From Candidatus Stoquefichus sp. SB1 (GTDB lineage Bacteria; Bacillota_I; Bacilli_A; Erysipelotrichales; Coprobacillaceae), in assembly GCF_001244545.1 (NCBI RefSeq), contig NZ_LN852694.1:316172-380171 (forward strand): a DNA stretch of 64,000 bases. Direction: 5' to 3'. The notes below the pieces were generated by a model. That model made no database searches. It saw only the letters and a program-made list of their open reading frames with translations, and was not told the DNA's origin. The translations under genes were made by a program, and so were the position numbers. Positions 1 to 9,539 of this stretch are shown in pieces. Numbering within the stretch: position 1 is the stretch's first letter; every line of letters starts with the position of its first letter.

Positions 1-1424
<1,424 letters not shown>

Positions 1425-1429
1425 CTAGC

Positions 1430-1458
1430 TTGACATCATTATAGTCTTTATTAATAAT
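1430..1458 (+). promoter_or_regulatory. Overlapping divergent promoters for the araC-type and GH1 genes
   Basis: On the + strand TTGACA (1430-1435), 17 bases, then AATAAT (1453-1458), directed at the AraC gene. On the - strand a perfect TATAAT occupies 1438-1443, inside the spacer of the + promoter, with a weak TTCATT 17 bases upstream, directed at the GH1 gene. The two polymerases would compete for the same DNA. The weak -35 on the GH1 side suggests that promoter needs the AraC activator. Inference from sequence only. Confidence 0.55.
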
Positions 1459-1522
1459 AAAATGAATGTTATAATCTTTATATAAATCCGACATTTTCTT
1501 AGATTTGAAAGGATGTGAAATA

Positions 1523-2620
1523 ATGATTGATCGTTATGTGGCATATCAAGATATTCATAATTTAATGGCTTCACATATCAAAAAAACAGGGGAACCTTGT
1601 TCATTTCATGAAGCTCTTCAAAAAGCTATTTCAAAGAAAATGTATACAACTCAAAAGAATGTTTTAAAAAAAAGAATGAATCTAAGTGAGGAAGAATTTT
1701 TAAATTGTATTGCTCATACCCAAATTGATATTAATTATTATAATTGTACAAATCATATGTATACTGATTCACGTCTAATACCTAGTGATTTAGATGTATT
1801 TGCAATTAAGCATTTGACATATAAAGAACAAGTCATTCATCCCCATGATTGTTTTGATATTCATTATGTTTATAGTGGGAAGGCTTGTCTGATTTTTGAA
1901 GAAGAAGTCAAACTATTATCAAAAGGTGAAATCTGTATTATGGCACCCCATTCAAAATATCGTATTTATACTGAAGATGATGAGAGTGTTGTTATGACAA
2001 TATATATTCGCAACAGTAGTTTTGAACAATTGTTTTTTGATGCATTTACAAAATATGATTTGATATCTATTTTTATTAGAAATGTGCTTCATGATTCTAA
2101 AGGATTATCAAACTATCTTTTGTTTCAATCAGAAAATACAAATGATATGCGAGAAATCATTCAAAATATTTACATTGAAACAAATTATAAAGATTCTTAT
2201 TCTAATCAGGCAGTCATTGAACATACTCATCTTTTATTTATTACAATACTTAGAAATTTTAAGCTTGTTCATTCATATAAAATTTTTCAAAACAAGAAAA
2301 ATGATTTATTCTTTGAAATCGTAGAGTATGTACAGAAAAATTATCAGACTGTTTCAATGAAGGAGTTAGCAACCAAATTTCATTATAATGAATCTTATTT
2401 AAGTACATTATTTATTAAGTATCTAGGAATGAATTTTACAACAATCATATCTCAATTTAAAATAGATCATGCGAAATCATTGTTGAGTGAAACAATATTA
2501 CCGATTAATGAAATCAGTGATATTGTTGGATATCATAATGTTGATCATTTTTCCCGAACATTTAAAAAAATGAACCGATGTTCACCTAGTGAATATCGTA
2601 AGAAAAATCGTAGATGTTGA
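1523..2620 (+). CDS. AraC family transcriptional regulator
   Basis: About 365 aa DNA-binding regulator with a sugar-sensing type cupin domain (roughly residues 90-190, including FDIHYVYSGKACLIF and KGEICIMAPHS) and a C-terminal double helix-turn-helix (roughly 265-363, ending IVGYHNVDHFSRTFKKMNRC then SPSEYRKK). The conserved second helix of the AraC signature is clear. ATG 1523 is chosen because AAAGGATG lies about 8 bases upstream; a TTG six codons earlier has no suitable RBS. It is divergent from the GH1 beta-glucosidase, so it probably activates that gene (and PTS genes outside the window) in response to a beta-glucoside. The inducer is not visible. Confidence 0.92.
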   Translation: MIDRYVAYQDIHNLMASHIKKTGEPCSFHEALQKAISKKMYTTQKNVLKKRMNLSEEEFLNCIAHTQIDINYYNCTNHMYTDSRLIPSDLDVFAIKHLTYKEQVIHPHDCFDIHYVYSGKACLIFEEEVKLLSKGEICIMAPHSKYRIYTEDDESVVMTIYIRNSSFEQLFFDAFTKYDLISIFIRNVLHDSKGLSNYLLFQSENTNDMREIIQNIYIETNYKDSYSNQAVIEHTHLLFITILRNFKLVHSYKIFQNKKNDLFFEIVEYVQKNYQTVSMKELATKFHYNESYLSTLFIKYLGMNFTTIISQFKIDHAKSLLSETILPINEISDIVGYHNVDHFSRTFKKMNRCSPSEYRKKNRRC

Positions 2621-2762
2621 GGAAACAACGAAAATTATTTGATATTTTTAGTAACTGTTATACTAATAAATAGTGGAATCAAAATTAACATATAGAGTAG
2701 TTAGGTTATACGTTTAATCAATTAAGTTGGTCATTTTAGAGAATAAGAAAGGATGGTCTTAA

Positions 2763-3212
2763 ATGAAAAACTATATAGAATTTAAAATAAAGAAAATCAA
2801 TTTAGTCATATTTGGTATTATTATATTCATGGTTTGTAGTATTGGAGGATACTATTTTTGGTGTTCATATCATCCTGAAGTGATGATTAAAATTAGCGAT
2901 GGTCCTACAGGAAAAGAAGGCATTAAAATTGAAGCTCCACATATAAGTATTTTGCCAACTGGAATTGCTAACCCTGCTGCATCTATAGACTTGAAAACTA
3001 ATCATATTATTATGCAGCATGAATTCTTTTGTGTATATATAAGAGAAAATTATGAAACATCTGATATTAAACTAGATATAGAAATCAAAGATAATGAAAC
3101 AACTCTAAAATATTCTGGAACAGCTACTACTAAAGATGGAAAAGTTGATAATATTGATAAAAATTTTGATTGTGGATTTGCATTAAATGCAAATATAATT
3201 GATGATAAATAA
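2763..3212 (+). CDS. Membrane-anchored hypothetical protein
   Basis: 149 aa, start ATG 2763 with AGAAAGGATGG upstream. One N-terminal membrane helix (about residues 12-32, LVIFGIIIFMVCSIGGYYFW) follows a short basic segment (KIKKIN), so the rest is probably outside the cell. The exposed part looks beta-rich (IKIEAPHISILPTGIA, DIKLDIEIKDNETTLKYSGTA). I do not recognise the family. It precedes a stretch of decayed genes, and there is no obvious operon partner. Confidence 0.7.
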   Translation: MKNYIEFKIKKINLVIFGIIIFMVCSIGGYYFWCSYHPEVMIKISDGPTGKEGIKIEAPHISILPTGIANPAASIDLKTNHIIMQHEFFCVYIRENYETSDIKLDIEIKDNETTLKYSGTATTKDGKVDNIDKNFDCGFALNANIIDDK

Positions 3213-3394
3213 GTTTGTTTGATATAAATTAAATCAAGATTAACCAATCCATTATGGAAATAAAACCAATAATAACATATTTACTAAAGGTTTTGTAAGA
3301 ATATCTTTTACTACAAATCAGTTGATAGAAATATTAGAAAAAGCGTAATGTATTTCAATATATCATACTATTATAAAGGCTGTTGCTGCACTGT

Positions 3395-4041
3395 AACTGC
3401 TCGCTCTAGACGACAAATCATTTTGATGACCATAGAAAATGTGAGTTTGCAGAATTTATAATCTTCATTGATGCTATTGAACCATCAAAGTCCATAACTT
3501 CTAAGAAGTCCAGTGAGCATATTGACAAGATATATTCATTGACTAATGAGGAATAAATACATAGATTAATGTATAATAGTTATTCTGCTGAATGTGTAAA
3601 ACCTGATAATGAGCAAATATATAATATTGTTGATACTATTAATAAAGTAATCAAAAATTATAAAAAATTAGCTAATATACTGAACTAAAAAAGAAAATTC
3701 TTAAAAATAAGGATGACGTATATGTAATAAGTCTTTTTAGTCTAATATAGTTTAAAGATTATTATTAGTTGCTGAATATATTAAACAAGGATTTTCTATA
3801 TATGGTGGTGAGCCGGTGGAGGTTAACTTTCACTATGATAACTCTCTAATGAAAATGATGATTGATTTGATAAAGATGTGACAACATTTGCCTATGATAT
3901 AGAATTGTTTAGATTACTGACTACGGTATCAACAAATCCTACTATCTATGGCTTGTTGTTTAGACTTGAAGGAAAAGTAGAAATACGTGGTCCAAAAAAG
4001 TTAAGAATGAATATGCAGATATAAACATTCAGGAGGTTTAG
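3395..4041 (+). pseudogene. Decayed WYL-domain transcriptional regulator
   Basis: Pieces of one protein can be read across frames in order: KCEFAEFIIFIDAIEPSKS and SKKSSEHIDKIYSLTNEE, then IHRLMYNSYSAECVKPDN and IYNIVDTINKVIKNYKK, then KDDVYVISLFSLI, then (after an apparent internal deletion near 3745-3765) AEYIKQGFSIYGGEPVEVNF, FDKDVTTFAYDIELF and GLLFRLEGKVEIRGPKK, ending VKNEYADINIQEV and stop at 4039. This order matches HTH-WYL regulators (middle region, WYL core, C-terminal WCX domain). At least four frameshifts plus stops show it is dead. The N-terminal HTH is not recognisable. Confidence 0.78.
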
Positions 4042-4046
4042 AAAAT

Positions 4047-4079
4047 AGGTTATTGTATAAACTATATATACAATAACCT
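4047..4079. other. Perfect 13-bp inverted repeat (hairpin)
   Basis: AGGTTATTGTATA (4047-4059) and its exact complement (4067-4079) flank a 7-base loop, directly behind the dead WYL gene. The stem is AT-rich and lacks a run of T, so it is not a typical terminator. It could be a relic terminator or an element end. Confidence 0.45.
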
Positions 4080-4254
4080 TAAGTATGATGATCAAGGTAT
4101 TTTGGAACATTTTTCTGCTCTTTCTTGTGATGGTGATGTCGAATGTGATTTTTGTTACTTATTTCTAAAGTTGATTCAAGTATTTATAGCGGAGATATTT
4201 CTGATAAATAGAGAACTAATATAAATAAAGGCAGATATTTAGAATATTGGTGAT
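4080..4254 (+). pseudogene. C-terminal remnant of an unidentified gene
   Basis: YDDQGILEHFSALSCDGDVE is readable, then after a frameshift near 4160 ISKVDSSIYSGDISDK, an in-frame TAG, then INKGRYLEYW and stop. The conserved-looking peptide pieces in shifted frames suggest a decayed gene rather than random sequence. The family is not recognised; the style resembles small immunity or DUF proteins. Confidence 0.45.
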
Positions 4255-4276
4255 TAAAGATATGGAGGTATGATGG

Positions 4277-4996
4277 ATGTGGAAATGTTCAAAGTGTAAT
4301 AGAGAATTTAGTGAACAGAACCAACAGCATTATTGTGATGATAGTCCCAAGACAATAGATGAATATATCCAGTCATTTGATACGGATGTAGCAAAGCAGT
4401 TGTTGTCAGTGCGAAAGGCAATACAAGAATCAATACCTGAGGCTCAGGAAAAAATAGTGAGGGGTATACCAACGTATTGGAAAGAGCAAAATATTATCCA
4501 TTTTGCAGGTCAAAAGAAACATATTGTGCTTCATATTGGTACTGAGGCTGTGGCACATTTTTCAAAAAAGCTTGATGCCAAAGGGTTAAAATATAACAAA
4601 GGTACAATTCAAATCCCTTATAGAGATTCTATGCCATTGGATTTGATTCAAGAAATAGCAAAGAGGTGTTATAAAGTTATTATAGAGAATGATATAAAAA
4701 GTACAGAAAACAAGTCTTTTCTCTATGAATTTGATGCTGTAATTGAACCTGTTCCTGATAAGGGTGGGGCATTTGTAAGAGTTCCGATAGATATAAAAAA
4801 AGAATTTGGTAAAGGTAGACTCAAAGTTCATGTCGAGTTCAACGGCGTACCATATGATGGAAGTGTCGTCAATATGGGTGTAAAAAGTGATGATGGTTCT
4901 GTTTGTTATATAATCGGTGTTCGTAAGGATATTCAAAAGCTAATGAGAAAAAGTATCGGAGATACAGTTCATTTAACAATTAAGCCAATTATATAA
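4277..4996 (+). CDS. Zinc-ribbon / DUF1801 / DUF1905 fusion protein
   Basis: 239 aa, start ATG 4277 with GGAGG 8 bases upstream. Residues 1-20 form a small metal-binding motif (WKCSKCNREFSEQNQQHYC, Cys4/Cys7 and His/Cys near 18-19). Residues about 25-135 match the DUF1801/YdhG-like fold (PEAQEKIVRGIPTYWKEQNI, FAGQKKHIVLHIGTEAV, NKGTIQIPY). Residues about 150-238 match DUF1905 (IEPVPDKGGAFVRVPIDI, GKGRLKVHVEFNGVPYDGS, YIIGVRKDIQKLM, IGDTVHLTI). All three parts are intact in one frame. Cytoplasmic; function unknown, with stress or surface-binding roles only suggested for these families. A terminator follows at 5098. Confidence 0.85.
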   Translation: MWKCSKCNREFSEQNQQHYCDDSPKTIDEYIQSFDTDVAKQLLSVRKAIQESIPEAQEKIVRGIPTYWKEQNIIHFAGQKKHIVLHIGTEAVAHFSKKLDAKGLKYNKGTIQIPYRDSMPLDLIQEIAKRCYKVIIENDIKSTENKSFLYEFDAVIEPVPDKGGAFVRVPIDIKKEFGKGRLKVHVEFNGVPYDGSVVNMGVKSDDGSVCYIIGVRKDIQKLMRKSIGDTVHLTIKPII

Positions 4997-5097
4997 GAAA
5001 CTAAAAAGTTGGAGATGTTAATGCTAACAAAATCAATACAAATACTTGTATCTTTTAACATGGAGAACATTGTGACTCTATCCCATTTTAGTGACTT

Positions 5098-5125
5098 GGA
5101 CATATCAATATGTCCTTTTCTTTTT
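5098..5125 (+). terminator. Intrinsic terminator
   Basis: GGACATA-TCAA-TATGTCC (7-bp stem, 4-base loop) followed by TTTTCTTTTT. It would end transcription about 100 bases downstream of the 4277 gene. The design is very like the terminator at 26074. Confidence 0.75.
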
Positions 5126-5664
5126 GCTAATGATAAGTTTATATTTGATGATGTATAAAAAGATATTTTTCACACAATATTAAAGAAACATAAATTTTAT
5201 CAAGTAAATTAAGAATAATATCATATAAGCTATAGAAACTCAGCTTTGGATTAACATAATTTGTGTTATGATGGTAAGGGATTAAGAAATGGTGGTATCC
5301 TATGAAAATAAGTCAATTATTTTTAGCATTATTATTAATGAGTGTTTTTGTGATAGCCTATGCTTCAGATTTGAACAAAGCATCTAGTCATAATTAAAAA
5401 TAAAGGAAGAAATTTAATCATGAAATTGATTTTGTTTTTAATTAGGCAGTGGATAAAGTTTACTTTATGCTATATATAGGCTTGCGTTTATTATTCCTTG
5501 TACTGAATATACATATGTTATAGTATTTTAATATTTCACATTTTTTAAATTATGCTTTATTTGATTGAATTAAGGAATTAATCAATGATAAAATTATATT
5601 AAAGAGAAGCAAAGCAGATTTTGTCGTTGATTATATATGATAAGATTACAAAGGAGGAAAAAAT
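5126..5664. other. Gene-poor spacer with remnants
   Basis: No intact long gene is visible. A broken frame around 5150-5215 reads FIFDDV, stop, then KDIFHTILKKHKFYQVN, probably a gene remnant. A 31-codon signal-like frame lies at 5302-5397 (listed separately) and a 19-codon frame starting MKLILFLIRQWIKF with AAAGGAAG upstream near 5420. The rest is AT-rich and unexplained. Confidence 0.4.
5302..5397 (+). CDS. Possible 31-aa secreted or membrane peptide
   Basis: ATG 5302 to TAA 5397 gives MKISQLFLALLLMSVFVIAY then ASDLNKASSHN. The lysine, hydrophobic core of about 17 residues and small polar tail look like a signal peptide with a short mature part or a one-helix peptide. The RBS is weak (GGTGG 9 bases upstream), so coding status is uncertain. 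It precedes a run of small membrane or unknown genes. Confidence 0.3.
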   Translation: MKISQLFLALLLMSVFVIAYASDLNKASSHN

Positions 5665-6252
5665 CTGAAAAATTTGATAAAAAAATATAAGTCGATAGTT
5701 TTAATAGTTTTATTATTATTGGTAGTTATTAATTCTTTTGCTTTACAATATTTATCAACTTCTAGTTTGTTTTTGTGTATTTTATGTTTAATATTTTTGT
5801 TAGAAGATTTTTTTGATTTTATTTATTTCTATAGAAAAATAATTATAACTATATTCATTGGACTTCATATTCTATTGACAGTTATTTGTTATATGAATTT
5901 TAAAAATATAGAATATTTTAATATGGCAACAAGTTACTTTAATGTAGTTGTATTGAAAACAAATGAATATTCTGCTATATCAAAACCCCAAGGAAGAAAG
6001 AATTTTGAAAAGTCTTTAGATTTGCCTTATAAAACTGGTCATGTCGGAAGATCAATAGATAGTTTTAGATATTTGGTGGATAGAAAAGAGACTTTGGATG
6101 AGCAAATGTTGTTGATATCTCAGATTGTAGGTAATATTGCTAGTTATGAGTATTTTTATGATAATTATTATAGAATTAATTTGGAAATAGAAGGTACTAT
6201 TTATATTGAAATAAATAGTTTCTCAAATTTTATAATCATTACATTTGGATAA
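5665..6252 (+). CDS. Hypothetical membrane protein, unusual start codon
   Basis: About 195 aa. Three hydrophobic segments occupy roughly the first 80 residues (SIVLIVLLLLVVINSFAL; LFLCILCLIFLLEDFFDF; IIITIFIGLHILLTVICY), followed by a soluble part of about 110 residues with no known motif. AAAGGAGG at 5650-5657 lies 7 bases before CTG 5665 (which would give an MKNLIKKYKS start) but 16 bases before TTG 5674. The better-spaced codon is therefore the rare CTG. It is the first of a run of small genes (6268, 6561, 7106). Function unknown. Confidence 0.65.
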   Translation: MKNLIKKYKSIVLIVLLLLVVINSFALQYLSTSSLFLCILCLIFLLEDFFDFIYFYRKIIITIFIGLHILLTVICYMNFKNIEYFNMATSYFNVVVLKTNEYSAISKPQGRKNFEKSLDLPYKTGHVGRSIDSFRYLVDRKETLDEQMLLISQIVGNIASYEYFYDNYYRINLEIEGTIYIEINSFSNFIIITFG

Positions 6253-6267
6253 AAGGAGATTAAAATT

Positions 6268-6534
6268 ATGGAAATGACATTTGTTATAAGTGGAATATTC
6301 ATTATTTTGGGTTTGTATACAATAATAAAAGGAAGAATACCATTTATAAAAAAGTATAGTGGTGTAAAAAATATTAAGCGACATTGTCAAATAGAAGGAG
6401 TAGCATCTCTTATATGTGGATTATTGATTATATTCAGTCATTTTGTATTTATTGGATCAGTTACCATGATGATTATAATTTTAGGAATCTGTATTCTAAC
6501 TATTGCTGTTGAAATCGTGTTAAAGGTCATATAA
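6268..6534 (+). CDS. Small integral membrane protein
   Basis: 88 aa, ATG 6268 with AAAGGAG upstream and only 15 bases after the previous stop, so co-transcribed. Three predicted membrane helices: FVISGIFIILGLYTII, IEGVASLICGLLIIF and TMMIIILGICILTIAVEIVL. A basic loop (KGRIPFIKKYSGVKNIKRH) separates helices one and two. The layout resembles DUF3784-like small proteins of Firmicutes. No function can be assigned. Confidence 0.75.
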   Translation: MEMTFVISGIFIILGLYTIIKGRIPFIKKYSGVKNIKRHCQIEGVASLICGLLIIFSHFVFIGSVTMMIIILGICILTIAVEIVLKVI

Positions 6535-6560
6535 TCAATAAGAATTGGAGTGAGTACATT

Positions 6561-7016
6561 ATGAGTCAACAGGAGGGTTTATTAGCACATAAAATTGCTA
6601 TACAATCTACAAAAAATATGCTTAAGCAATTATCTGGTATTGATGTATTGAAAATTTATGAGAATAATGAGAATCAAGAACTTAATGAATTGTATTTGGC
6701 ATATTGTTCTAGATATGACTATAATGAAGAACCATATAGTCAAATATCATATGATTGTTCAGAAGAAGAAATTTATCAATGGCTTATTGATATTATGGAA
6801 TTAAAACAAGAAGAATATTTCTTTTTATGTAATCAATTATGGTGTAAAATCAAAATGATAGATTTGTATGATGCAATATCATCTTTATGGAAGTCTCATA
6901 AAAATACCAAAGGTTTTTTACTTGCAGAAATAGACTTAAGTCGCATCATTGATTGTGGTTCTGATTCTCGGGATGAATATAACTATCTTATAGATATTTG
7001 GGAAAGACAGAAATAA
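6561..7016 (+). CDS. Hypothetical acidic protein
   Basis: 151 aa soluble protein, ATG 6561, with a GGAGTGAG-type RBS. It is largely helical and acidic (SYDCSEEEIYQWLIDIMELK) and rich in Tyr, Trp and Cys, with no signal or membrane segment. I do not recognise a family. Size, composition and position between a small membrane protein and another unknown resemble stand-alone immunity genes, but no toxin gene is visible, so this is only a guess. Confidence 0.6.
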   Translation: MSQQEGLLAHKIAIQSTKNMLKQLSGIDVLKIYENNENQELNELYLAYCSRYDYNEEPYSQISYDCSEEEIYQWLIDIMELKQEEYFFLCNQLWCKIKMIDLYDAISSLWKSHKNTKGFLLAEIDLSRIIDCGSDSRDEYNYLIDIWERQK

Positions 7017-7105
7017 CTCATTCTTGTTTTTCATATTTTATTTAATTTTTATACAAATCTACTGATTAAGATCTATTCAAACAATTTGAGGAGGCTTTTA
7101 ATAAA

Positions 7106-7450
7106 ATGTTTATAAAAATGTTTATCAATGCTGATACAGAAGATGAGTCAATGAAAATCGTTGAAGATATTTTATCTCCCCTTAATACCTATTTCAAAAG
7201 AACAAATAAAATTAAATTAGAACCCTATTGGAAAATAAAGGATATGTATAGCATTGATGTTGATATCGATTTAAATGTTAATATTTTAGAAAAAGAAAGA
7301 TTAGAGACATTTTTAAAAACAATAGCTAACAAATGGATAAGTTATGGAAAGCCAATAAATGAAATTCTTATTTCAAGAAACAATAATGATATAATCATTT
7401 ATCATGAAAAAGTTGAAATGATAAATATATATATAGATGATATAGAATAA
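7106..7450 (+). CDS. Hypothetical small protein
   Basis: 114 aa, ATG 7106 with GAGGAGG upstream. An alternating beta/helix pattern: MFIKMFINADTEDESMKIVE, then DMYSIDVDIDLNVNILEK, then IIIYHEKVEMINIYIDD. It could be a small ferredoxin-like fold and also resembles immunity-type proteins. No known motif. A bidirectional terminator follows. Confidence 0.6.
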   Translation: MFIKMFINADTEDESMKIVEDILSPLNTYFKRTNKIKLEPYWKIKDMYSIDVDIDLNVNILEKERLETFLKTIANKWISYGKPINEILISRNNNDIIIYHEKVEMINIYIDDIE

Positions 7451-7484
7451 TAAAAATCCAATATGAAAATAACGTTTAAAATAA

Positions 7485-7514
7485 ATAAGGTTTCTCAGAA
7501 ATGAGAAACCTTAT
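7485..7514. terminator. Bidirectional hairpin between convergent genes
   Basis: A 13-bp perfect stem, ATAAGGTTTCTCA and complement, with a GAAA tetraloop, between the stops of the 7106 (+) and 7527 (-) genes. There is no strong T-run on the + side. Confidence 0.65.
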
Positions 7515-7526
7515 ACCATATCAATA

Positions 7527-8093
7527 TTATTTTTTGAGTTGTAAACCATCATGAAATGCTTCACCTACTCTTTCACCCACTTTATAGTAGCCACGTGTAT
7601 AGGGATCAAAAGCAATGGCATTGACTAAGGACATATCAATTTGATCGTCTATCATAACACTTTCATCTGCTGTTACACCTACAACTTTACCGATAACACC
7701 ACACCCATATTCTCCATTTTGATACTCAATGAATTCACATTCTAAGCAAAGTGGAAATTCATTAATAATAGGTGCATCTACAATTTCAGATTGAGTTGCA
7801 GTTAAACCGCTATTTTCAAATTTGTTAGTAATCCTATTACCAGATTCAACACCGAAATAGTCTGCTTCAATAACATGAGCTGAATCAGCAATACTGATTG
7901 TAAAAGCACCTCTTGCCTTGATGTTTTTTACTGTCTTGTGTGTTTCACTTAAATTTAATACAACATGTCCTCTTTCTTGCATAGTGCCCCATGCTGCATT
8001 CATGACATTAACACTCCCATCTTCGTTATAAGTTGCAATCATTAAAACTGGCATAGGGAAAATACCTTCTGTTATTTTGAGTTTCTTTCTCAT
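7527..8093 (-). CDS. Flavin reductase-like (DIM6/NTAB) FMN-binding protein
   Basis: 188 aa cytoplasmic protein of the flavin reductase-like split-barrel family, which binds FMN and often acts as an NAD(P)H:flavin oxidoreductase. Typical features: PMPVLMIATYNEDGSVNVMN near the N-terminus, the flavin-contact stretch LNLSETHKTVKNIKARGAFT, then SIADSAHVIEADYFGVESG and the C-terminal NAIAFDPYTRGYYKVGERVG. ATG 8093 is chosen because AGAGG is about 8 bases upstream; an ATG two codons earlier is too close. It is divergent from an HxlR regulator at 8220, the usual arrangement for such enzymes, so it is probably repressed or induced by that protein. Substrate unknown. Confidence 0.9.
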   Translation of the reverse strand: MRKKLKITEGIFPMPVLMIATYNEDGSVNVMNAAWGTMQERGHVVLNLSETHKTVKNIKARGAFTISIADSAHVIEADYFGVESGNRITNKFENSGLTATQSEIVDAPIINEFPLCLECEFIEYQNGEYGCGVIGKVVGVTADESVMIDDQIDMSLVNAIAFDPYTRGYYKVGERVGEAFHDGLQLKK

Positions 8094-8219
8094 TATCATA
8101 ACCTCTTTTCTTATTTAAGTTGACAGAATTTATGTTCTTATATAGAATTATAACAAGTCATAGAAAGAAAACAAGTACCATCTTTTATGATAGGTACTAT
8201 CAAAAAGGAAAGTATAAAA

Positions 8220-8552
8220 ATGATAAAAACATATATTGAGAATGCTAATTTTGAAGATACTGGATTCAGTTATACATTATCACTCATATCTGGAAAGCAT
8301 AAAATGGTTATTCTTTACTGTTTAATGGAGTTTGAAGTTGTAAGGTTTAATCAGTTAAAACGATATCTAAAAAATATAACTGATAAAACCCTTAGCAATA
8401 ATTTAAAAGAACTTGAATCAGATAAACTCATTATAAGAAAAGAATATCCTCAAATTCCACCAAAGGTTGAGTATAGACTAAGTGAAAAAGGGAAATCTTT
8501 AGTTACTGTATTAGATCAACTATGTATTTGGGGTGAAAACAATAAAGAATAA
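8220..8552 (+). CDS. HxlR family transcriptional regulator
   Basis: 110 aa winged-helix regulator. Conserved family pattern: LISGKHKMVILYCLMEFEVV, then RFNQLKRYLKNITDKTLSNN, LKELESDKLIIRKEYPQIPP and VEYRLSEKGKSLVTVLDQLC. ATG 8220 has AAAAGGAAAG 8 bases upstream, so the ATG 33 bases earlier is not needed. HxlR proteins usually control a neighbouring redox enzyme in response to aldehydes, quinones or electrophiles. Here the divergent flavin reductase-like gene is the obvious target. Confidence 0.92.
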   Translation: MIKTYIENANFEDTGFSYTLSLISGKHKMVILYCLMEFEVVRFNQLKRYLKNITDKTLSNNLKELESDKLIIRKEYPQIPPKVEYRLSEKGKSLVTVLDQLCIWGENNKE

Positions 8553-8855
8553 TATGAAAGTTATAATTTCTTAGAAAAATACTTTTAGGTACAGATAATA
8601 ATTTTGATTGAATAAACGAAGATATGTTATAAAAACAAATTAATTCTTTATCACAAAAAAAGATATACAATTCTATATATGGTGTTTTTTCATCTGCCAT
8701 TATAAGAATACAGGGATGTATATGAATTATATCGGAATGGAAGCAATCAAGTTTAATATTATTATGGCGAAATAGAAGAGACTCTTATTTCTATTGATAA
8801 GAATGGCAAATATGAAGTCATGTCGGTTAATAGATTTAATGAAATAAAAATTTAG
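8553..8855 (+). pseudogene. Remnant of an unidentified gene
   Basis: Near 8718-8855 a frame reads VYELYRNGSNQV, an in-frame TAA, then YYYGEIEETLISIDKNGKYE and VMSVNRFNEIKI before TAG 8853. One nonsense codon and the missing 5' part point to a decayed gene. The family is not recognised. Nothing clear is visible in 8553-8717. Confidence 0.4.
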
Positions 8856-8865
8856 GGAGGTAAAC

Positions 8866-9069
8866 ATGGAATTTCAAAAAGATGATTTAATAGAAGCCAA
8901 AAGGCAAATCGATTCAATATTACATAAGTTAGAAGAAACGATCAAAACATTTGAATCAAAAGAAAATGTAGAAAGATATAAGTCACAAATCACATTAGCA
9001 AAAAGGCGAGTCAAAGCATTTGAAATTGCAAATTATCTCATAGAAAATGAAATGAACAATAAGAATTAA
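8866..9069 (+). CDS. Small coiled-coil hypothetical protein
   Basis: 67 aa, ATG 8866 with a good GGGAGG RBS. Highly charged and almost entirely helical (LIEAKRQIDSILHKLEETIK, then AKRRVKAFEIANYLIENEMN), with heptad-like spacing that suggests a two-helix hairpin. Similar short proteins occur widely in Firmicutes without a known role. Confidence 0.65.
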   Translation: MEFQKDDLIEAKRQIDSILHKLEETIKTFESKENVERYKSQITLAKRRVKAFEIANYLIENEMNNKN

Positions 9070-9180
9070 ATAAAATATAGTTAATCAGTATTTAAGTTGT
9101 ATTTGTTATTGTGTATGTATAAAGTTGTTTACATTAAAAATATTTGGTATATATAGAATATGTATTGAAATATTTACGAT

Positions 9181-9408
9181 ACTTTAATTTATTCTGGGGT
9201 CAAGTCTAAATAGGCTTTAAATCACTGGGGGTTTAAGTATCAAATAAAGGTAGAATAAAGTGATGAAGATTTCACTGATTTCTACCTTTTTATTTGGCTT
9301 ATTTAATCTTGTTTAGTTATTGTTTTATTATTTTATTTTCCACGTTTTCTTCCTTGTCTTTTTATGATTTGTAGTTTGTCTAAAGAAGATGGAAGTGATT
9401 TTTTATTT
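9181..9408 (-). mobile_element. IS fragment: terminal repeat plus transposase C-terminus
   Basis: The end sequence ACTTTAATTTATTCTGGGGT (9181-9200) and about 228 bases in total are nearly identical to 15599-15826. On the - strand the frame ends KLQIIKRQGRKRGK with stop at 9333, the C-terminus of a transposase whose upstream part is missing. Homology stops at about 9408, so this copy is truncated and cannot move. Confidence 0.7.
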
Positions 9409-9431
9409 ACTGAATATTATAAGAAGATTAA

Positions 9432-9499
9432 TTTTATGAGAAGTTAGACAATAAAGTCTTATATTTTAAGGATTATTGTCTTTTTAACTTCTCATAAAA
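9432..9499. repeat. Long imperfect inverted repeat
   Basis: TTTTATGAGAAGTTA (9432-9446) plus GACAATAA pairs with TTATTGTC, a 4-base bulge and TAACTTCTCATAAAA (ending 9499), leaving an 18-base loop: 23 bp of pairing. It lies between the truncated IS and the higher-GC fragment, so it may be an element end or a strong terminator. Confidence 0.5.
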
Positions 9500-9539
9500 A
9501 ATTGATGAAATTATTATATATTCAAACAAGAAGGAGGAG

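Noticed and set aside
4047-4079. The perfect hairpin as an active terminator
   Set aside because: No T-run follows and the neighbouring gene is dead; kept only as an inverted repeat.
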